From Flavobacterium cupreum (lineage in GTDB: Bacteria; Bacteroidota; Bacteroidia; Flavobacteriales; Flavobacteriaceae), in assembly GCF_003996965.1 (NCBI RefSeq), contig NZ_QWDM01000005.1, positions 310,001 through 374,000 on the forward strand: a stretch of 64,000 nt of DNA. Reading direction: 5' to 3'. Position numbers and translations under genes: made by a program. Shown one piece after another: positions 18,730 to 28,651 of this stretch. The notes beneath the pieces are model-generated. The model was not told where the DNA came from and searched no databases. It saw only the letters and a program-made list of their open reading frames with translations. Each line of letters begins with the position of its first letter. Within the stretch, counting starts at the first letter, position 1.

Positions 18730-19761
18730 TTAAGAATTTTTGTTATTAGTGTTTAATGGGATTTCAGCCATACTAATTTTTTTACGGTCAATATCTCTAC
18801 CCATTAGAATCGTTTTTTCGGTATCGATTTCTACTTTTTCTAATTTCTGAGTATAGTTGTTTTGATTGATCACAGAATCTTTTTCAAATTCTCTTGGTCC
18901 TTCAATCGTCCAGTCGTTTACATTTTTATGGTCAAAACGGCAAGAATTACAGATGAATTCTTCCACCTCATGATATTCGTCTTTACGGCCTGTTACACGT
19001 TGAATTTCCCCTCCAAACATCCAAACCGTAGTTTTTCCACAACATCCCGGAGTAGTACATTCTCTGTGTGCATTGTAAGGTTTGTTGAACCAGACTCTCG
19101 ATTTGAAACGGAACGTTTTATCAGTTAATGCTCCAACAGGACATACGTCAATCATATTTCCGGAGAATTCGTTGTCAATAGCTTTAGAAATTCCGGTAGA
19201 AATATTAGCGTGGTCTCCACGATCTAATACACCGTGAACTCTGTTGTCTGTCAGTTGATCTGCTACTTGTACACATCTTTGACATAAGATACAACGGTTC
19301 ATATGCAGTTGAATATTCGGACCGATATCTTCCGGCTCGAATGTTCTTTTTTCTTCAATAAAACGTGATTTTGGATTTCCGTGCTCAAAACTTAAGTTTT
19401 GCAAATCACATTCACCAGCCTGATCACAAACCGGGCAGTCTAATGGGTGGTTGATCAATAAAAATTCAGTTACAGATTTACGGGCTTCCGTTACTCTGTC
19501 TGAAGATTTACTGTTCACTTCCATTCCGTCCATACATCCTGTTACGCAAGATGCCATTAATTTTGGCATTGGTCTTGGGTCAGCTTCACTTCCTTTGGAA
19601 ACTTCAACTAAACAACAACGACATTTACCGCCGCTGCCTTTTAATTTTGAGTAATAGCACATGGCTGGCGGCACTAAATCTCCTCCAATCATACGTGCAG
19701 CCTGCAGGATCGTTGTTCCTGGTTCTACGTCTATACTTTGACCGTCTATGGTTACTTTCAT
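18730..19761 (-). CDS. nuoG: NADH-quinone oxidoreductase subunit G, short form
   Basis: 343 residues, far shorter than the roughly 700-900 of proteobacterial NuoG. The 2Fe-2S (CYYSKLKGSGGKCRCCLVEV), the HPLDCPVCDQAGECDLQ and CILCQRC cluster motifs are intact, and a further Cys set (ECTTPGCC ... CNSC) marks the start of a molybdopterin-type Fe4S4 domain, where the protein ends. It keeps the electron path N1b-N4-N5 and drops the non-catalytic molybdopterin fold. I recall this as normal for flavobacteria rather than a truncation; neighbours are intact and spacing is tight. Confidence 0.93.
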   Translation of the reverse strand: MKVTIDGQSIDVEPGTTILQAARMIGGDLVPPAMCYYSKLKGSGGKCRCCLVEVSKGSEADPRPMPKLMASCVTGCMDGMEVNSKSSDRVTEARKSVTEFLLINHPLDCPVCDQAGECDLQNLSFEHGNPKSRFIEEKRTFEPEDIGPNIQLHMNRCILCQRCVQVADQLTDNRVHGVLDRGDHANISTGISKAIDNEFSGNMIDVCPVGALTDKTFRFKSRVWFNKPYNAHRECTTPGCCGKTTVWMFGGEIQRVTGRKDEYHEVEEFICNSCRFDHKNVNDWTIEGPREFEKDSVINQNNYTQKLEKVEIDTEKTILMGRDIDRKKISMAEIPLNTNNKNS

Positions 19762-19843
19762 CTTTGTGTTGTTTTTTTAGTTTCAGGTTTAAAGTTTCAG
19801 GCTGTTGGACCTGCAACTAAAAAAACTTGAAACTTGAAACTTT
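19762..19843. repeat. Intra-operon AAGTTTCA / TGAAACTT hairpin spacer
   Basis: The nuoF-nuoG gap is made of GTTTCAGGTTTAAAGTTTCAGG words on one side and CTTGAAACTTGAAACTTTT on the other, able to pair in the message. Confidence 0.65.
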
Positions 19844-21211
19844 TTATACTGTTAATTTGCCTACTAAATGCTTCACTTGCGAGAAAGGTTCAGCAACAAA
19901 GTGATCTCTGTTTTTAATTTTTTCAGGGAAACGAACGTGATATTCAAACTCATCTCTGAAGTGACGAATTGCTGCTGCTACCGGCCAGGAAGCTGCGTCA
20001 CCAAGTGGACAAATAGTGTTTCCTTCAATCTTGCTTTGAATGCTCCACAATAATTCGATATCTTCTTCACGGCCCTGACCGTTTTCGATTCTCCACAATA
20101 TTTTTTCCAGCCAGCCTGTTCCTTCACGGCAAGGTGTACATTGTCCGCAGGATTCATGGTGGTAGAAACGCGCAAAATTCCAGGTGTTTCTTACCACACA
20201 GGCAGTGTCGTTATAAACGATAAATCCTCCGGAACCTAACATAGATCCGGTAGCAAAACCACCATCACTTAAAGATTCGTAAGTCATTAAACGGTCTTCA
20301 CCATTGGCTGTTTTGAAAATTAATTCAGCCGGTAAAATCGGCACTGAAGATCCTCCGGGCACAAACGCTTTCAAAGGTCTGCTGGAAGACATTCCGCCTA
20401 AATATTCGTCGGAATTCATAAATTCGTCAACACTTAAACCTAGTTCAATTTCGTAAACGCCAGGATTTTTAATATGTCCTGAAGCAGAAATTAGTTTAGT
20501 TCCTGTTGAACGTCCAATTCCGATTTTAGCATAATCATCTCCTGAATTGTTGATGATCCACGGCACAGTTGCAATAGTCTCCACATTGTTTACCACGGTT
20601 GGATTGGCCCATAGTCCAGAAACCGCCGGGAATGGTGGTTTAATACGAGGGTTTCCTCTTTTTCCTTCCAGTGACTCAATAAGTGCAGTTTCTTCTCCAC
20701 AAATATAAGCTCCGGCTCCACAGTGAACGTGTAACTCTAAATCGTAACCTGTTCCTAATATATTTTTTCCCAACCAACCGGCAGCCTTAGCTTCGGCGAT
20801 TGCTCTTTCTAAAATTTTGAAAACCCACATATACTCTCCACGAATGTAGATATATGAAAGGTTAGCTCCCAGTGCAAAACTCGAGGTAATCATTCCTTCG
20901 ATCAAAAGGTGAGGAATAAATTCCATCAGATAGCGATCTTTGAAAGTTCCCGGTTCAGACTCGTCGGCATTACACACTAAATGTCTTGGTTTTCCTGATT
21001 TTTTATCAATAAAACTCCATTTCATTCCGGCAGGGAAACCAGCTCCACCACGGCCACGAAGTCCTGATTTTTTTACTTCTTCCACCACTTCGTCCGGTGT
21101 AAGTGTTTTCAAAGCTTTTTCTACAGAGGCATAACCACCGTTTTGGCGATATACTTCGTAGGTTTTAATACCCGGAACATTGATTTTATCTAATAATATT
21201 TTTTGTGACAT
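19844..21211 (-). CDS. nuoF: NADH-quinone oxidoreductase subunit F (NADH/FMN-binding)
   Basis: 455 residues, the electron-entry subunit. FMN/NADH site GLRGRGGAGFPAGMKW and GAGAYICGEETALIESLEG, and the N3 4Fe-4S motif ESCGQCTPCREGTGW. The stop of nuoE is 1 bp from its start. Confidence 0.98.
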   Translation of the reverse strand: MSQKILLDKINVPGIKTYEVYRQNGGYASVEKALKTLTPDEVVEEVKKSGLRGRGGAGFPAGMKWSFIDKKSGKPRHLVCNADESEPGTFKDRYLMEFIPHLLIEGMITSSFALGANLSYIYIRGEYMWVFKILERAIAEAKAAGWLGKNILGTGYDLELHVHCGAGAYICGEETALIESLEGKRGNPRIKPPFPAVSGLWANPTVVNNVETIATVPWIINNSGDDYAKIGIGRSTGTKLISASGHIKNPGVYEIELGLSVDEFMNSDEYLGGMSSSRPLKAFVPGGSSVPILPAELIFKTANGEDRLMTYESLSDGGFATGSMLGSGGFIVYNDTACVVRNTWNFARFYHHESCGQCTPCREGTGWLEKILWRIENGQGREEDIELLWSIQSKIEGNTICPLGDAASWPVAAAIRHFRDEFEYHVRFPEKIKNRDHFVAEPFSQVKHLVGKLTV

Positions 21212-21212
21212 C

Positions 21213-21743
21213 TTATTTATCGTGTAATATTATTTTATCGTCTCTGCAATCAGCGATTAACTGATCGATTTTTTCTTCTGTCAGTTTTTCTTTGTAGAAA
21301 TCGCCTAACTGCATCATCGGAGCGTATCCGCAGGCACCTAAACATTCTACACCGGCAATGGTAAACATTCCGTCCGGAGTTGTTTCGCCCATTTTAATGC
21401 CTAATTTTTCAGAAGTGTAATCCATTAAATTTTCGGCACCATTTAAACAACAACAAGAAGTCTGGCAAAATTCGAACATGTATTTTCCAATTGGTTTTTG
21501 GTTGTACATGGTATAAAAAGTAACCACTTCGTAAACCTCAATTGGTTTGATGTGCAAAATTTCGGCAACTTTATCCTGTAACTCCGTACTCAGCCAGTTG
21601 TCATGCGCATCCTGCACTTCATGCAAAACAGGCAGCAGAGCTGATTTTCTTTTGTCTTCCGGATAATGACTGATCAATTCATTGACGCGGTTCATCAATG
21701 CTTCAGTCATATTTATTTCTTGTTTGTAATGTCTACGTTCCAT
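21213..21743 (-). CDS. nuoE: NADH-quinone oxidoreductase subunit E (2Fe-2S)
   Basis: 176 residues from 21743; an alternative ATG at 21710 would remove 11 residues. The thioredoxin-like 2Fe-2S site is CQTSCC (first pair, four residues apart) plus CLGAC. Carries cluster N1a and pairs with NuoF. Nearly contiguous with nuoF. Confidence 0.97.
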   Translation of the reverse strand: MERRHYKQEINMTEALMNRVNELISHYPEDKRKSALLPVLHEVQDAHDNWLSTELQDKVAEILHIKPIEVYEVVTFYTMYNQKPIGKYMFEFCQTSCCCLNGAENLMDYTSEKLGIKMGETTPDGMFTIAGVECLGACGYAPMMQLGDFYKEKLTEEKIDQLIADCRDDKIILHDK

Positions 21744-21891
21744 TTTTATTTTAGATTTCGGATTTTAGATTTTAGATTTTTTCAATCTTTGTCCTTGAAT
21801 CCATATTCTGCAATCTTTTTTAATTTTAGATTTTAGATTTCTGACTTTAGATTTTTCAATCTGCAATCTTAATTCTAAAATCTACAATTCT
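21744..21891. repeat. Intra-operon TTTTAGATTT repeat spacer
   Basis: The 148-bp nuoD-nuoE gap repeats TTTTAGATT at least six times and contains complementary words (AATCTTAATTCTAAAATCT), so it can fold into a hairpin. No reading frame or promoter is evident. Confidence 0.65.
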
Positions 21892-23130
21892 TTACGCGTC
21901 TAATTCTCCTGCAATTACATTTAAACTCGAAAGAATAACAATTGCATCTGATAATAAAGCGCCTTTGATCATTTCCGGATATGCCTGGTAATAAATAAAG
22001 CAAGGTCTTCTGAAATGTAATCTGTATGGAGTTCTGCTTCCGTCAGTAACTAAATAGAATCCTAATTCTCCATTTCCACCTTCAACAGGGTGATAAATTT
22101 CTGCAACCGGTACAGGAACTTCTCCCATTACGATCTTAAAGTGATAAATAAGAGATTCCATAGAAGTGTAAACATCTTCTTTTGGAGGAAGGTAATAATC
22201 CGGAACTTCTGCATGATATTCGTTTCCGGCCGGCATTTTGTCCAAAGCCTGACGAATGATGCTTAAACTTTCACGAACTTCTGCATTACGAACACAAAAA
22301 CGATCGTACGTATCACCTGATTTTCCAACAGGAACGATAAAGTCGAAATCTTCGTAAGACGAATAAGGATGAGCTACACGTACGTCGTAATCAACTCCGG
22401 CAGCACGTAAATTTGGACCTGTAAATCCGTAAGCCATTGCTTTCTCTGCGGAGATTGCACCAACGTTTACAGTTCTGTCAAGGAAAATTCTGTTTCTTTC
22501 GAATAAGTTTTCAAATTCCTGCCAGGCGACAGGGAAATCTTTTAAAAACACATCCAGTTTGCGGAAAGCTTCCGGTGACCAGTCTCTTTCGAAACCACCG
22601 ATTCTTCCCATATTTGTTGTCAGACGGGCACCACAAATTTCTTCATAGATCTCGTAAACTTTTTCTCTAAATTGAAAAACATATAAGAAACCGGTATAAG
22701 CACCAGTATCAACACCCAGAATCGAATTACAAATTAAGTGATCTGTAATACGCGCCAATTCCATAACAATTACTCTTAGGTATTGTGCTCTTTTAGGAAC
22801 TTCAATATTGAGTAATTTTTCCAAAGTCATCCACCATCCCATATTGTTGATCGGAGAGGAACAATAGTTCATACGGTCTGTAAGAGGTGTAATCTGGTAG
22901 AAAGGACGATTTTCGGCGATTTTTTCGAAAGCTCTGTGGATGTAACCAATGGTTGGTTCCGCTTCAAGAATTCTTTCACCGTCCATCAATAAGATATTTT
23001 GAAAAATACCGTGAGTGGCAGGGTGGGTTGGACCTAAATTCAATACGGAAAGCTCGCTTCCGTCTTCGTTTAGTTTCTCCTTAATTATTTTAGCATAGCG
23101 ATGCTCTGGTGGTAATAATAGTTCTGACAT
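21892..23130 (-). CDS. nuoD: NADH-quinone oxidoreductase subunit D
   Basis: 412 residues, quinone-site subunit related to the large subunit of NiFe hydrogenases. LGPTHPATHGIFQ contains the quinone-binding His, and GSRTPYRLHFRRPCF is the conserved C-terminal segment. NuoC and NuoD are separate here, not fused as in E. coli. Confidence 0.98.
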   Translation of the reverse strand: MSELLLPPEHRYAKIIKEKLNEDGSELSVLNLGPTHPATHGIFQNILLMDGERILEAEPTIGYIHRAFEKIAENRPFYQITPLTDRMNYCSSPINNMGWWMTLEKLLNIEVPKRAQYLRVIVMELARITDHLICNSILGVDTGAYTGFLYVFQFREKVYEIYEEICGARLTTNMGRIGGFERDWSPEAFRKLDVFLKDFPVAWQEFENLFERNRIFLDRTVNVGAISAEKAMAYGFTGPNLRAAGVDYDVRVAHPYSSYEDFDFIVPVGKSGDTYDRFCVRNAEVRESLSIIRQALDKMPAGNEYHAEVPDYYLPPKEDVYTSMESLIYHFKIVMGEVPVPVAEIYHPVEGGNGELGFYLVTDGSRTPYRLHFRRPCFIYYQAYPEMIKGALLSDAIVILSSLNVIAGELDA

Positions 23131-23228
23131 CTTTAATTAAAAATTGATAATTGATAATTGATATTTTCCAATTAACTATTAATTTTTGTTTTTATATTAT
23201 GTAATAATTATCAATTATAAATTGTTAA
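23131..23228. repeat. Intra-operon TTGATAATTGAT repeat spacer
   Basis: ATTGATAATTGATAATTGAT on one side faces TAATTATCAATTATAAATTG on the other in the nuoC-nuoD gap, giving an AT-rich hairpin. Confidence 0.65.
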
Positions 23229-23750
23229 TTACGCATTGATTGTTGTTCTTCCAAAGAATCTGTCATCTTTATCTGTTCTTCCGCTGTCTTCCAGAGGGAA
23301 TTCTTTTCGCATTGGAAAAGAGATCATTTCATCCATATTCAGAATACGTTTCAATTGCGGATGTCCAATAAAGTTCACCCCGAAGAAATCGTATGTTTCT
23401 CTTTCCATCCAATTGGCGCTTAAGAAAATATTTGAAATTGTTTTTATTTCAGGTTTTTCACCGTTGATATAAACTTTGATTCTGATACGCTTGTTTTCGT
23501 ACCAGTTGTGTAAATGATAAACGATTGCAAACTGACGATCAACCTCGTTATCAGGGTAGTGAATCCCGCATAAGTCCGTTAAAAAGTGAAAACGTAAATC
23601 AGCATCATTTTTCAGGAAAAGAATCAAAGAGGTGATTTTATCAGCTGTTGTTTCCAGGGAAAAAATATCTCTTTCCTCCTGAAAGTTAAAAACACTTGTA
23701 TCAAATGTTTCAGTAAGTTTATCCTGAATCAGGGTATTTTCTAATGCCAT
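23229..23750 (-). CDS. nuoC: NADH-quinone oxidoreductase subunit C
   Basis: 173 residues, the 30-kDa-type subunit. The family motif ANWMERETYDFFGVNFIGHPQLKRIL is present near residues 115-140. It contacts NuoD and NuoB near the quinone site. Starts 2 bp after nuoB ends. Confidence 0.96.
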   Translation of the reverse strand: MALENTLIQDKLTETFDTSVFNFQEERDIFSLETTADKITSLILFLKNDADLRFHFLTDLCGIHYPDNEVDRQFAIVYHLHNWYENKRIRIKVYINGEKPEIKTISNIFLSANWMERETYDFFGVNFIGHPQLKRILNMDEMISFPMRKEFPLEDSGRTDKDDRFFGRTTINA

Positions 23751-23751
23751 T

Positions 23752-24300
23752 TTATGAAATATTATATGAAGCTAATAATTCCTGGTATTCCGGAGAACTT
23801 CTGCGTCGTACAGATTCGCTTCTTACTAATTCTTGTAGTTTCATTACACCGTCAACGATTTGTTCCGGTCTTGGAGGACATCCGGGAACGTAAACATCAA
23901 CAGGGATAACTTTGTCAATTCCCTGTAAAACAGAATACGTATCAAAAATACCACCAGATGAAGCACAGGCTCCAACGGCAATTACCCAACGCGGCTCTGC
24001 CATTTGTTCGTAAACCTGTCTTAAGATGGGTGCCATTTTTTTCGAAATAGTTCCCATAACCATTAGCATATCAGCCTGACGGGGAGAAAAACTCACACGT
24101 TCAGAACCAAATCGTGCCAAATCATAATGGGAAGCCATTGTTGCCATAAACTCGATTCCGCAACAAGAAGTTGCAAACGGTAAAGGCCAAAGAGAATTCG
24201 CGCGTGCCATACCTACAACATCATTAAGTTTTGTGGCGAAGAAACCTTCACCAACAACACCTTCCGGAGGGGCAACCATATTTACTTTTGAATCGCTCAT
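23752..24300 (-). CDS. nuoB: NADH-quinone oxidoreductase subunit B (cluster N2)
   Basis: 182 residues. The tandem Cys of SCCGIEFMA, the Cys of VGACASSGGIF and that of PGCPPRPEQ hold the terminal 4Fe-4S cluster N2 that reduces quinone. Confidence 0.98.
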   Translation of the reverse strand: MSDSKVNMVAPPEGVVGEGFFATKLNDVVGMARANSLWPLPFATSCCGIEFMATMASHYDLARFGSERVSFSPRQADMLMVMGTISKKMAPILRQVYEQMAEPRWVIAVGACASSGGIFDTYSVLQGIDKVIPVDVYVPGCPPRPEQIVDGVMKLQELVRSESVRRRSSPEYQELLASYNIS

Positions 24301-24434
24301 TTTATTTTAGATTTCTGATTTTAGATTTTAGATTTGGGGAAATCATAAACGTTAAAATCAATTTTTAAATCAGTATATTAATTCGGGAAACCAAATCTTA
24401 AATTGTAATTCTAAAATCACCAATCTAAAATCAT
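24301..24434. repeat. Intra-operon GATTTTAGATT hairpin spacer
   Basis: TGATTTTAGATTTTAGATT near nuoB faces CTAAAATCACCAATCTAAAATCA near nuoA. The arms can pair across about 100 bases. Confidence 0.65.
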
Positions 24435-24800
24435 TTATTCCCAGTCTAAAGCTTTCTTTTTGATGATATAGAAAAATCCAACTAAAAGCAAGGCCATGAA
24501 AACAATCATTTTCAGCATTCCTTCTATACCAAGTTCTTTAAAGTTTACTGCCCACGGATAAAGGAAAATTACCTCTACGTCAAACAATACAAAAAGAATG
24601 GCAACCAGGAAATATTTTACGGAAAAAGGAATACGTGCATTACCAACAGATTCGATTCCGCACTCGAAATTTTTATCTTTCACCTCAGAGGTTCTTTTTG
24701 GGCCTAATTTTCCGGAAATAATGATAGTTCCTACCACAAAACCAACAGCAAGAATGAGCTGCATTAAAATAGGAAGATAGCTGTATTGATCAGATTGCAT
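24435..24800 (-). CDS. nuoA: NADH-quinone oxidoreductase subunit A
   Basis: 121 residues, three membrane helices, first gene of the nuo operon. The loop with KNFECGIESVGNARIPFSVKYFLVAILFVLFDVEVIFLYPWA is the NuoA signature (Cys of ECG and the Asp/Glu of FDVE). A Bacteroidota-type promoter lies 34-64 bp upstream. Confidence 0.97.
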   Translation of the reverse strand: MQSDQYSYLPILMQLILAVGFVVGTIIISGKLGPKRTSEVKDKNFECGIESVGNARIPFSVKYFLVAILFVLFDVEVIFLYPWAVNFKELGIEGMLKMIVFMALLLVGFFYIIKKKALDWE

Positions 24801-24833
24801 AAACTTGGGGTTTTTTACTTAAAAAATAAGCCA

Positions 24834-24864
24834 CAAAGATAGCGCCCAACTCTGTAAATCACAA
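24834..24864 (-). promoter_or_regulatory. nuo operon promoter
   Basis: On the minus strand TTG (24862-24864), 20 bp, then TATCTTTG (24834-24841), which fits the Bacteroidota -33/-7 consensus TTG and TAnnTTTG. The predicted 5' leader is about 25 nt. Confidence 0.65.
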
Positions 24865-24965
24865 GCTAAAAAAGGATTTAAGTAGGGTCGTAAACATCGT
24901 TTATGTCTAATTTTTATTCATTATAAATAACTTTGGCTTTTTTTACAATTTTTTTAAGATTTGAG

Positions 24966-25003
24966 CAAAAAAAAAACGTTTCGAAATAAATCGAAACGTT
25001 TTA
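24966..25003 (-). terminator. Terminator of cold-shock gene
   Basis: On the minus strand AAAACGTTTCGA pairs with TCGAAACGTTTT, followed by a run of ten T. About 40 bp after the csp stop. Confidence 0.85.
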
Positions 25004-25044
25004 AAACCATTCAGAGGCAAAAAAAATAAATTGCTATATTTTTC

Positions 25045-25239
25045 TTAGATTACTGCTACTTTAGCAGCAACTTTCCCTTTTCTTCCTTCTTCTTCTTCAT
25101 AGCTTACACGGTCTCCTTCGCGTAATTCTTCCGCGTTAATTCCTGAAGCGTGAACGAAGATATCTTTTCCTGTTTCTTCGTCTGTAATGAATCCATAACC
25201 TTTAGATTCATTGAAAAATTTTACTGTACCTGTACGCAT
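25045..25239 (-). CDS. Cold-shock domain RNA chaperone (CspA family)
   Basis: 64 residues. Both nucleic-acid binding motifs are visible: RNP1 as KGYGFIT and RNP2 as DIFVHAS. Acts as a cytoplasmic RNA chaperone, melting secondary structure. Monocistronic with its own promoter and terminator. Confidence 0.94.
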   Translation of the reverse strand: MRTGTVKFFNESKGYGFITDEETGKDIFVHASGINAEELREGDRVSYEEEEGRKGKVAAKVAVI

Positions 25240-25268
25240 TGTAATTGTAATAATAATTTATAATGAAG

Positions 25269-25301
25269 CAAATGTAATATATAAATTCATACAAAAGACA
25301 A
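25269..25301 (-). promoter_or_regulatory. Promoter of cold-shock gene
   Basis: Minus strand TACATTTG (25269-25276) matches TAnnTTTG; TTG 22 bp further upstream (25299-25301). Predicted leader about 25 nt, short for a cold-shock gene, so a long cold-sensing leader as in cspA of E. coli is not apparent. Confidence 0.5.
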
Positions 25302-25534
25302 TAAGGTGTTAATTTTTTGTAAAAATTATTGATTTACAGTGTTTTTACTATTTATTTTGCTTCTCTTTTGATATGACATAGTTTAAAATGGCAATCATTA
25401 AAGATATGTTAAAAAGTAGGAACTTTTTGACTTTATTGAAGGTTGAATTATGATTTTAAATGTCGTAAATCAACCTTTATTTTTGTCGTTTAATTTTTTT
25501 TTTCAGTTCCGTATTTTTTTTAGTTCTGACTGAA

Positions 25535-27286
25535 TTATACCAAATCTACTTTTATGTGTAATTCTTTTAATTGGGAATCATCAATTTTAGCAGGAGCATC
25601 AATCATGACATCACGTCCTGAATTGTTTTTCGGGAACGCAATAAAATCCCTGATCGTTTCCTGACCTCCCAAAATAGCAACCAGACGGTCTAAACCAAAA
25701 GCTAATCCCCCGTGAGGCGGCGCTCCAAATTGAAAAGCATCCATCAAAAATCCAAATTGTGCTTTTGCTTCGTCTTCGGTAAATCCTAAATATTTGAACA
25801 TCAGCTGTTGTGTTGCTTTGTCGTGAATACGAATAGATCCTCCTCCAATTTCATTTCCGTTTAAGACCATGTCGTAAGCATTGGCGCGTACTTTTCCCGG
25901 TTGTGTTTCCAGTAAATGCATGTCTTCCGGTTTAGGAGAGGTAAACGGGTGGTGCATGGCGTGATAACGGCCGCTTTCTTCGTCAAGCTCTAATAACGGG
26001 AAATCTACAACCCATAGCGGAGCAAATTCTTCCGGTTTACGCAATCCCAAACGGGTTGCCAGTTCCATACGAAGTGCAGAAAGCTGTGCACGGGTTTTAT
26101 CAGCAGGGCCGGAAAGTACAAAAATCATGTCTCCGGGTTTTGCACCTGTTATTTTTGCCCATTGTGCTAAATCTTCCTGATCGTAAAATTTATCTACAGA
26201 TGATTTGTAAGTTCCGTCGTCATTACATTTGGAATATACCATTCCGGATGCACCTACCTGCGGACGTTTTACCCAGTCAATCAGTCCGTCAATTTCTTTA
26301 CGGGTGTAATTTCCTGCGCCCGGAACGGCAATACCCACTACTAATTCCGCAGCATTAAATACCGGAAAATCCTTGTGTTGAGCAAATTCGTTCAGTTCTC
26401 CGAATTCCATTCCGAAACGGATGTCCGGTTTGTCATTTCCATATGTTTTCATGGCATAGTCGTAGGTAATTCTTGGGAATTTGTCTACTTCAATACCTTT
26501 AATTTCTTTTAGTAAGTGTCTTGTCAGTCCTTCAAAAACATTCAGGATGTCTTCCTGTTCCACAAATGCCATTTCGCAGTCAATTTGTGTAAACTCAGGC
26601 TGACGGTCTGCACGTAAGTCTTCGTCACGGAAACATTTTACGATCTGGAAATATTTATCCATTCCACCCACCATCAATAACTGTTTGAAAGTTTGTGGTG
26701 ATTGCGGCAACGCATAAAACTGTCCTTCGTTCATACGACTTGGTACAACGAAATCCCTCGCGCCTTCCGGAGTTGATTTGATTAAATATGGAGTCTCTAC
26801 TTCACAGAAATCCAGATCAGATAAGTATTTACGAACTTCCATTGCCACTTTGTGACGGAAAAGCAAACTGTTTTTTACCGGATTACGACGAATATCCAGG
26901 TAACGGTATTTCATTCTGATATCTTCCCCGCCATCTGTTTCGTCTTCAATTGTAAACGGAGGTGTTAAGGCAGCATTCAAAATGGTTAATTCAGAAACTA
27001 AAATTTCGATATCACCGGTCGGAATATTTTTGTTTTTGGCTTCACGCTCAATAACAGTTCCTTTTACCTGAATTACAAATTCTCTTCCAAGAGTTTTTGC
27101 CAGTTCGAAAACAGTTTTATCAGAACGGCTCTCGTCGAAAATAAGTTGTGTGATTCCGTAACGGTCGCGTAAATCAACCCAGTTCATAAATCCTTTATCG
27201 CGTGATTTCTGAACCCAACCCGCTAGTGTAACTTCGGTATTAATATTTGAAGCGTTTAACTCGCCGCAATTATGACTTCTATACAT
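25535..27286 (-). CDS. aspS: Aspartyl-tRNA synthetase
   Basis: 583 residues from the ATG at 27286 ([11 protein letters not shown]); the frame is open 33 bp further up but that start lacks conservation. Bacterial-type class II synthetase: N-terminal OB-fold ([23 protein letters not shown]), class II motif 2 ([18 protein letters not shown]), the GAD insertion domain typical of bacterial AspRS, and motif 3 ([13 protein letters not shown]). Charges tRNA-Asp. Monocistronic. Confidence 0.98.
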   Translation of the reverse strand: MYRSHNCGELNASNINTEVTLAGWVQKSRDKGFMNWVDLRDRYGITQLIFDESRSDKTVFELAKTLGREFVIQVKGTVIEREAKNKNIPTGDIEILVSELTILNAALTPPFTIEDETDGGEDIRMKYRYLDIRRNPVKNSLLFRHKVAMEVRKYLSDLDFCEVETPYLIKSTPEGARDFVVPSRMNEGQFYALPQSPQTFKQLLMVGGMDKYFQIVKCFRDEDLRADRQPEFTQIDCEMAFVEQEDILNVFEGLTRHLLKEIKGIEVDKFPRITYDYAMKTYGNDKPDIRFGMEFGELNEFAQHKDFPVFNAAELVVGIAVPGAGNYTRKEIDGLIDWVKRPQVGASGMVYSKCNDDGTYKSSVDKFYDQEDLAQWAKITGAKPGDMIFVLSGPADKTRAQLSALRMELATRLGLRKPEEFAPLWVVDFPLLELDEESGRYHAMHHPFTSPKPEDMHLLETQPGKVRANAYDMVLNGNEIGGGSIRIHDKATQQLMFKYLGFTEDEAKAQFGFLMDAFQFGAPPHGGLAFGLDRLVAILGGQETIRDFIAFPKNNSGRDVMIDAPAKIDDSQLKELHIKVDLV

Positions 27287-27304
27287 GATCTCAATTTTAG
27301 ACTG

Positions 27305-27312
27305 CAAAAGTA
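27305..27312 (-). promoter_or_regulatory. Probable aspS -7 element
   Basis: TACTTTTG on the minus strand matches TAnnTTTG 19 bp before the start codon. No TTG at the usual spacing, so this is a half-supported call. Confidence 0.4.
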
Positions 27313-27444
27313 AACACAAAATTCAAATTAATATAGAAAAGTGGGCAACTAGATGTTGTTAAAATGAAATATTTTGTTAATTCTTAAATTTTGAAGACAG
27401 AATTTATTTAGTTTTGAGTCACTATAAACAAAACAATATAAGAT

Positions 27445-28440
27445 ATGAGAAAACTTTTTGTTGCTGGTTTGTTGATTTTCAGTGCCCTGAATAGTATTGG
27501 GCAAGTCAAAAATCCAATCAAATTTACGGCCAAAATTACGAACAGAAACAGTGATACTTTAGTCATTAGAGGTGCTAATAATTTCAAACAAGTTATTCCG
27601 ATTGATAAAAAAGAAGTTTTTGCTGCTACTTTTGAAGCTCCGAAAGGATTTTATCGATTTTCCGACGGAGTAGAATCTTCTACTTTATTTCTGAAACCGG
27701 GTGCTGAAGTAAACCTGACCATGAATGCTAAGGAATTTGATGAAACGATTGTATATAAAGGAAAAGGAACAAACGAAAGTAATTTTTTAGCACAGCAGGC
27801 TTTAAAAGACGAAAAATTTCAGAATGAAGCGTTCGCCAAAGAAGCAGCTGAATTTAAATCCTTATTAGACGGAAAGACAAAATCTGATCTGGAAAATATT
27901 GAGAAAGGTGATTTTGATACTGAATTTAAAACAAATCTAAAAAAATCATTCGAGCAATTTAATCAGTACGCCGTGCAGATGTACGAAAGTGCCGCTAAGA
28001 TGAAGGGATTTGTCGGGAAACCTTCAGCTGAATTCGACTATGAAAACCACAAGGGCGGAAAAACGAAGCTTTCAGAATTAAAAGGAAAGTATGTGTATGT
28101 TGATCTTTGGGCAACGTGGTGCGGACCTTGCAGAGCTGAGATTCCATTCCTGCAAAAAGTGGAAGAAAAATATCACGGAAAAAATATCGAGTTTGTGAGT
28201 ATTTCTGTTGATGTACAAAAAGACCACGAAAAATGGAGAAAATTCGTAACCGATAAACAACTGGGTGGAACTCAGTTATTTTCTGACAGCGACTGGAAAT
28301 CTGCTTTTGTCACCAGTTATGAGGTAACGGGAATTCCGAGGTTTATTTTGATCGATCCACAGGGGAATGTTGTGAGTGCTGATGCTGCCAGACCCTCTTC
28401 TCCAGAGCTTCAAACGCAGTTAGATTCGTTATTAAAGTAA
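27445..28440 (+). CDS. TlpA/ResA-like thioredoxin-domain protein, exported
   Basis: 331 residues with a signal peptide (MRKLFVAGLLIFSALNSIGQ). Residues about 25-120 form a beta-rich N-terminal domain of the kind found in Bacteroidota thiol-disulfide proteins; about 190-331 are a thioredoxin fold with WATWCGPCRAEIPFL (redox Cys pair) and the cis-Pro segment VTGIPRFILID. It probably reduces disulfides in the periplasm, for example during cytochrome c maturation; the target is unknown. Terminator follows at 28498. Confidence 0.88.
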   Translation: MRKLFVAGLLIFSALNSIGQVKNPIKFTAKITNRNSDTLVIRGANNFKQVIPIDKKEVFAATFEAPKGFYRFSDGVESSTLFLKPGAEVNLTMNAKEFDETIVYKGKGTNESNFLAQQALKDEKFQNEAFAKEAAEFKSLLDGKTKSDLENIEKGDFDTEFKTNLKKSFEQFNQYAVQMYESAAKMKGFVGKPSAEFDYENHKGGKTKLSELKGKYVYVDLWATWCGPCRAEIPFLQKVEEKYHGKNIEFVSISVDVQKDHEKWRKFVTDKQLGGTQLFSDSDWKSAFVTSYEVTGIPRFILIDPQGNVVSADAARPSSPELQTQLDSLLK

Positions 28441-28497
28441 TTTATTGATCAAATTTATAACGTTATCGTAAATTTTCTATTTTAATAAAATACCAGT

Positions 28498-28527
28498 AAA
28501 ACCAGTGCCTGAGCACTGGTTTTTTTG
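28498..28527 (+). terminator. Rho-independent terminator
   Basis: AAAACCAGTGC/GCACTGGTTTT stem followed by T7, about 60 bp after the TlpA-like gene. Confidence 0.85.
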
Positions 28528-28651
28528 TATCGTTCTGATTTCCAATGTTAAGTTTTTATCCAATGTTACCAAATTGTTAAGTAAAAGTTTTTTTAATGTA
28601 AACATTTGTTTATATTTGGTAAAGATTTGATAACATTAAAACCTGCAAGAT

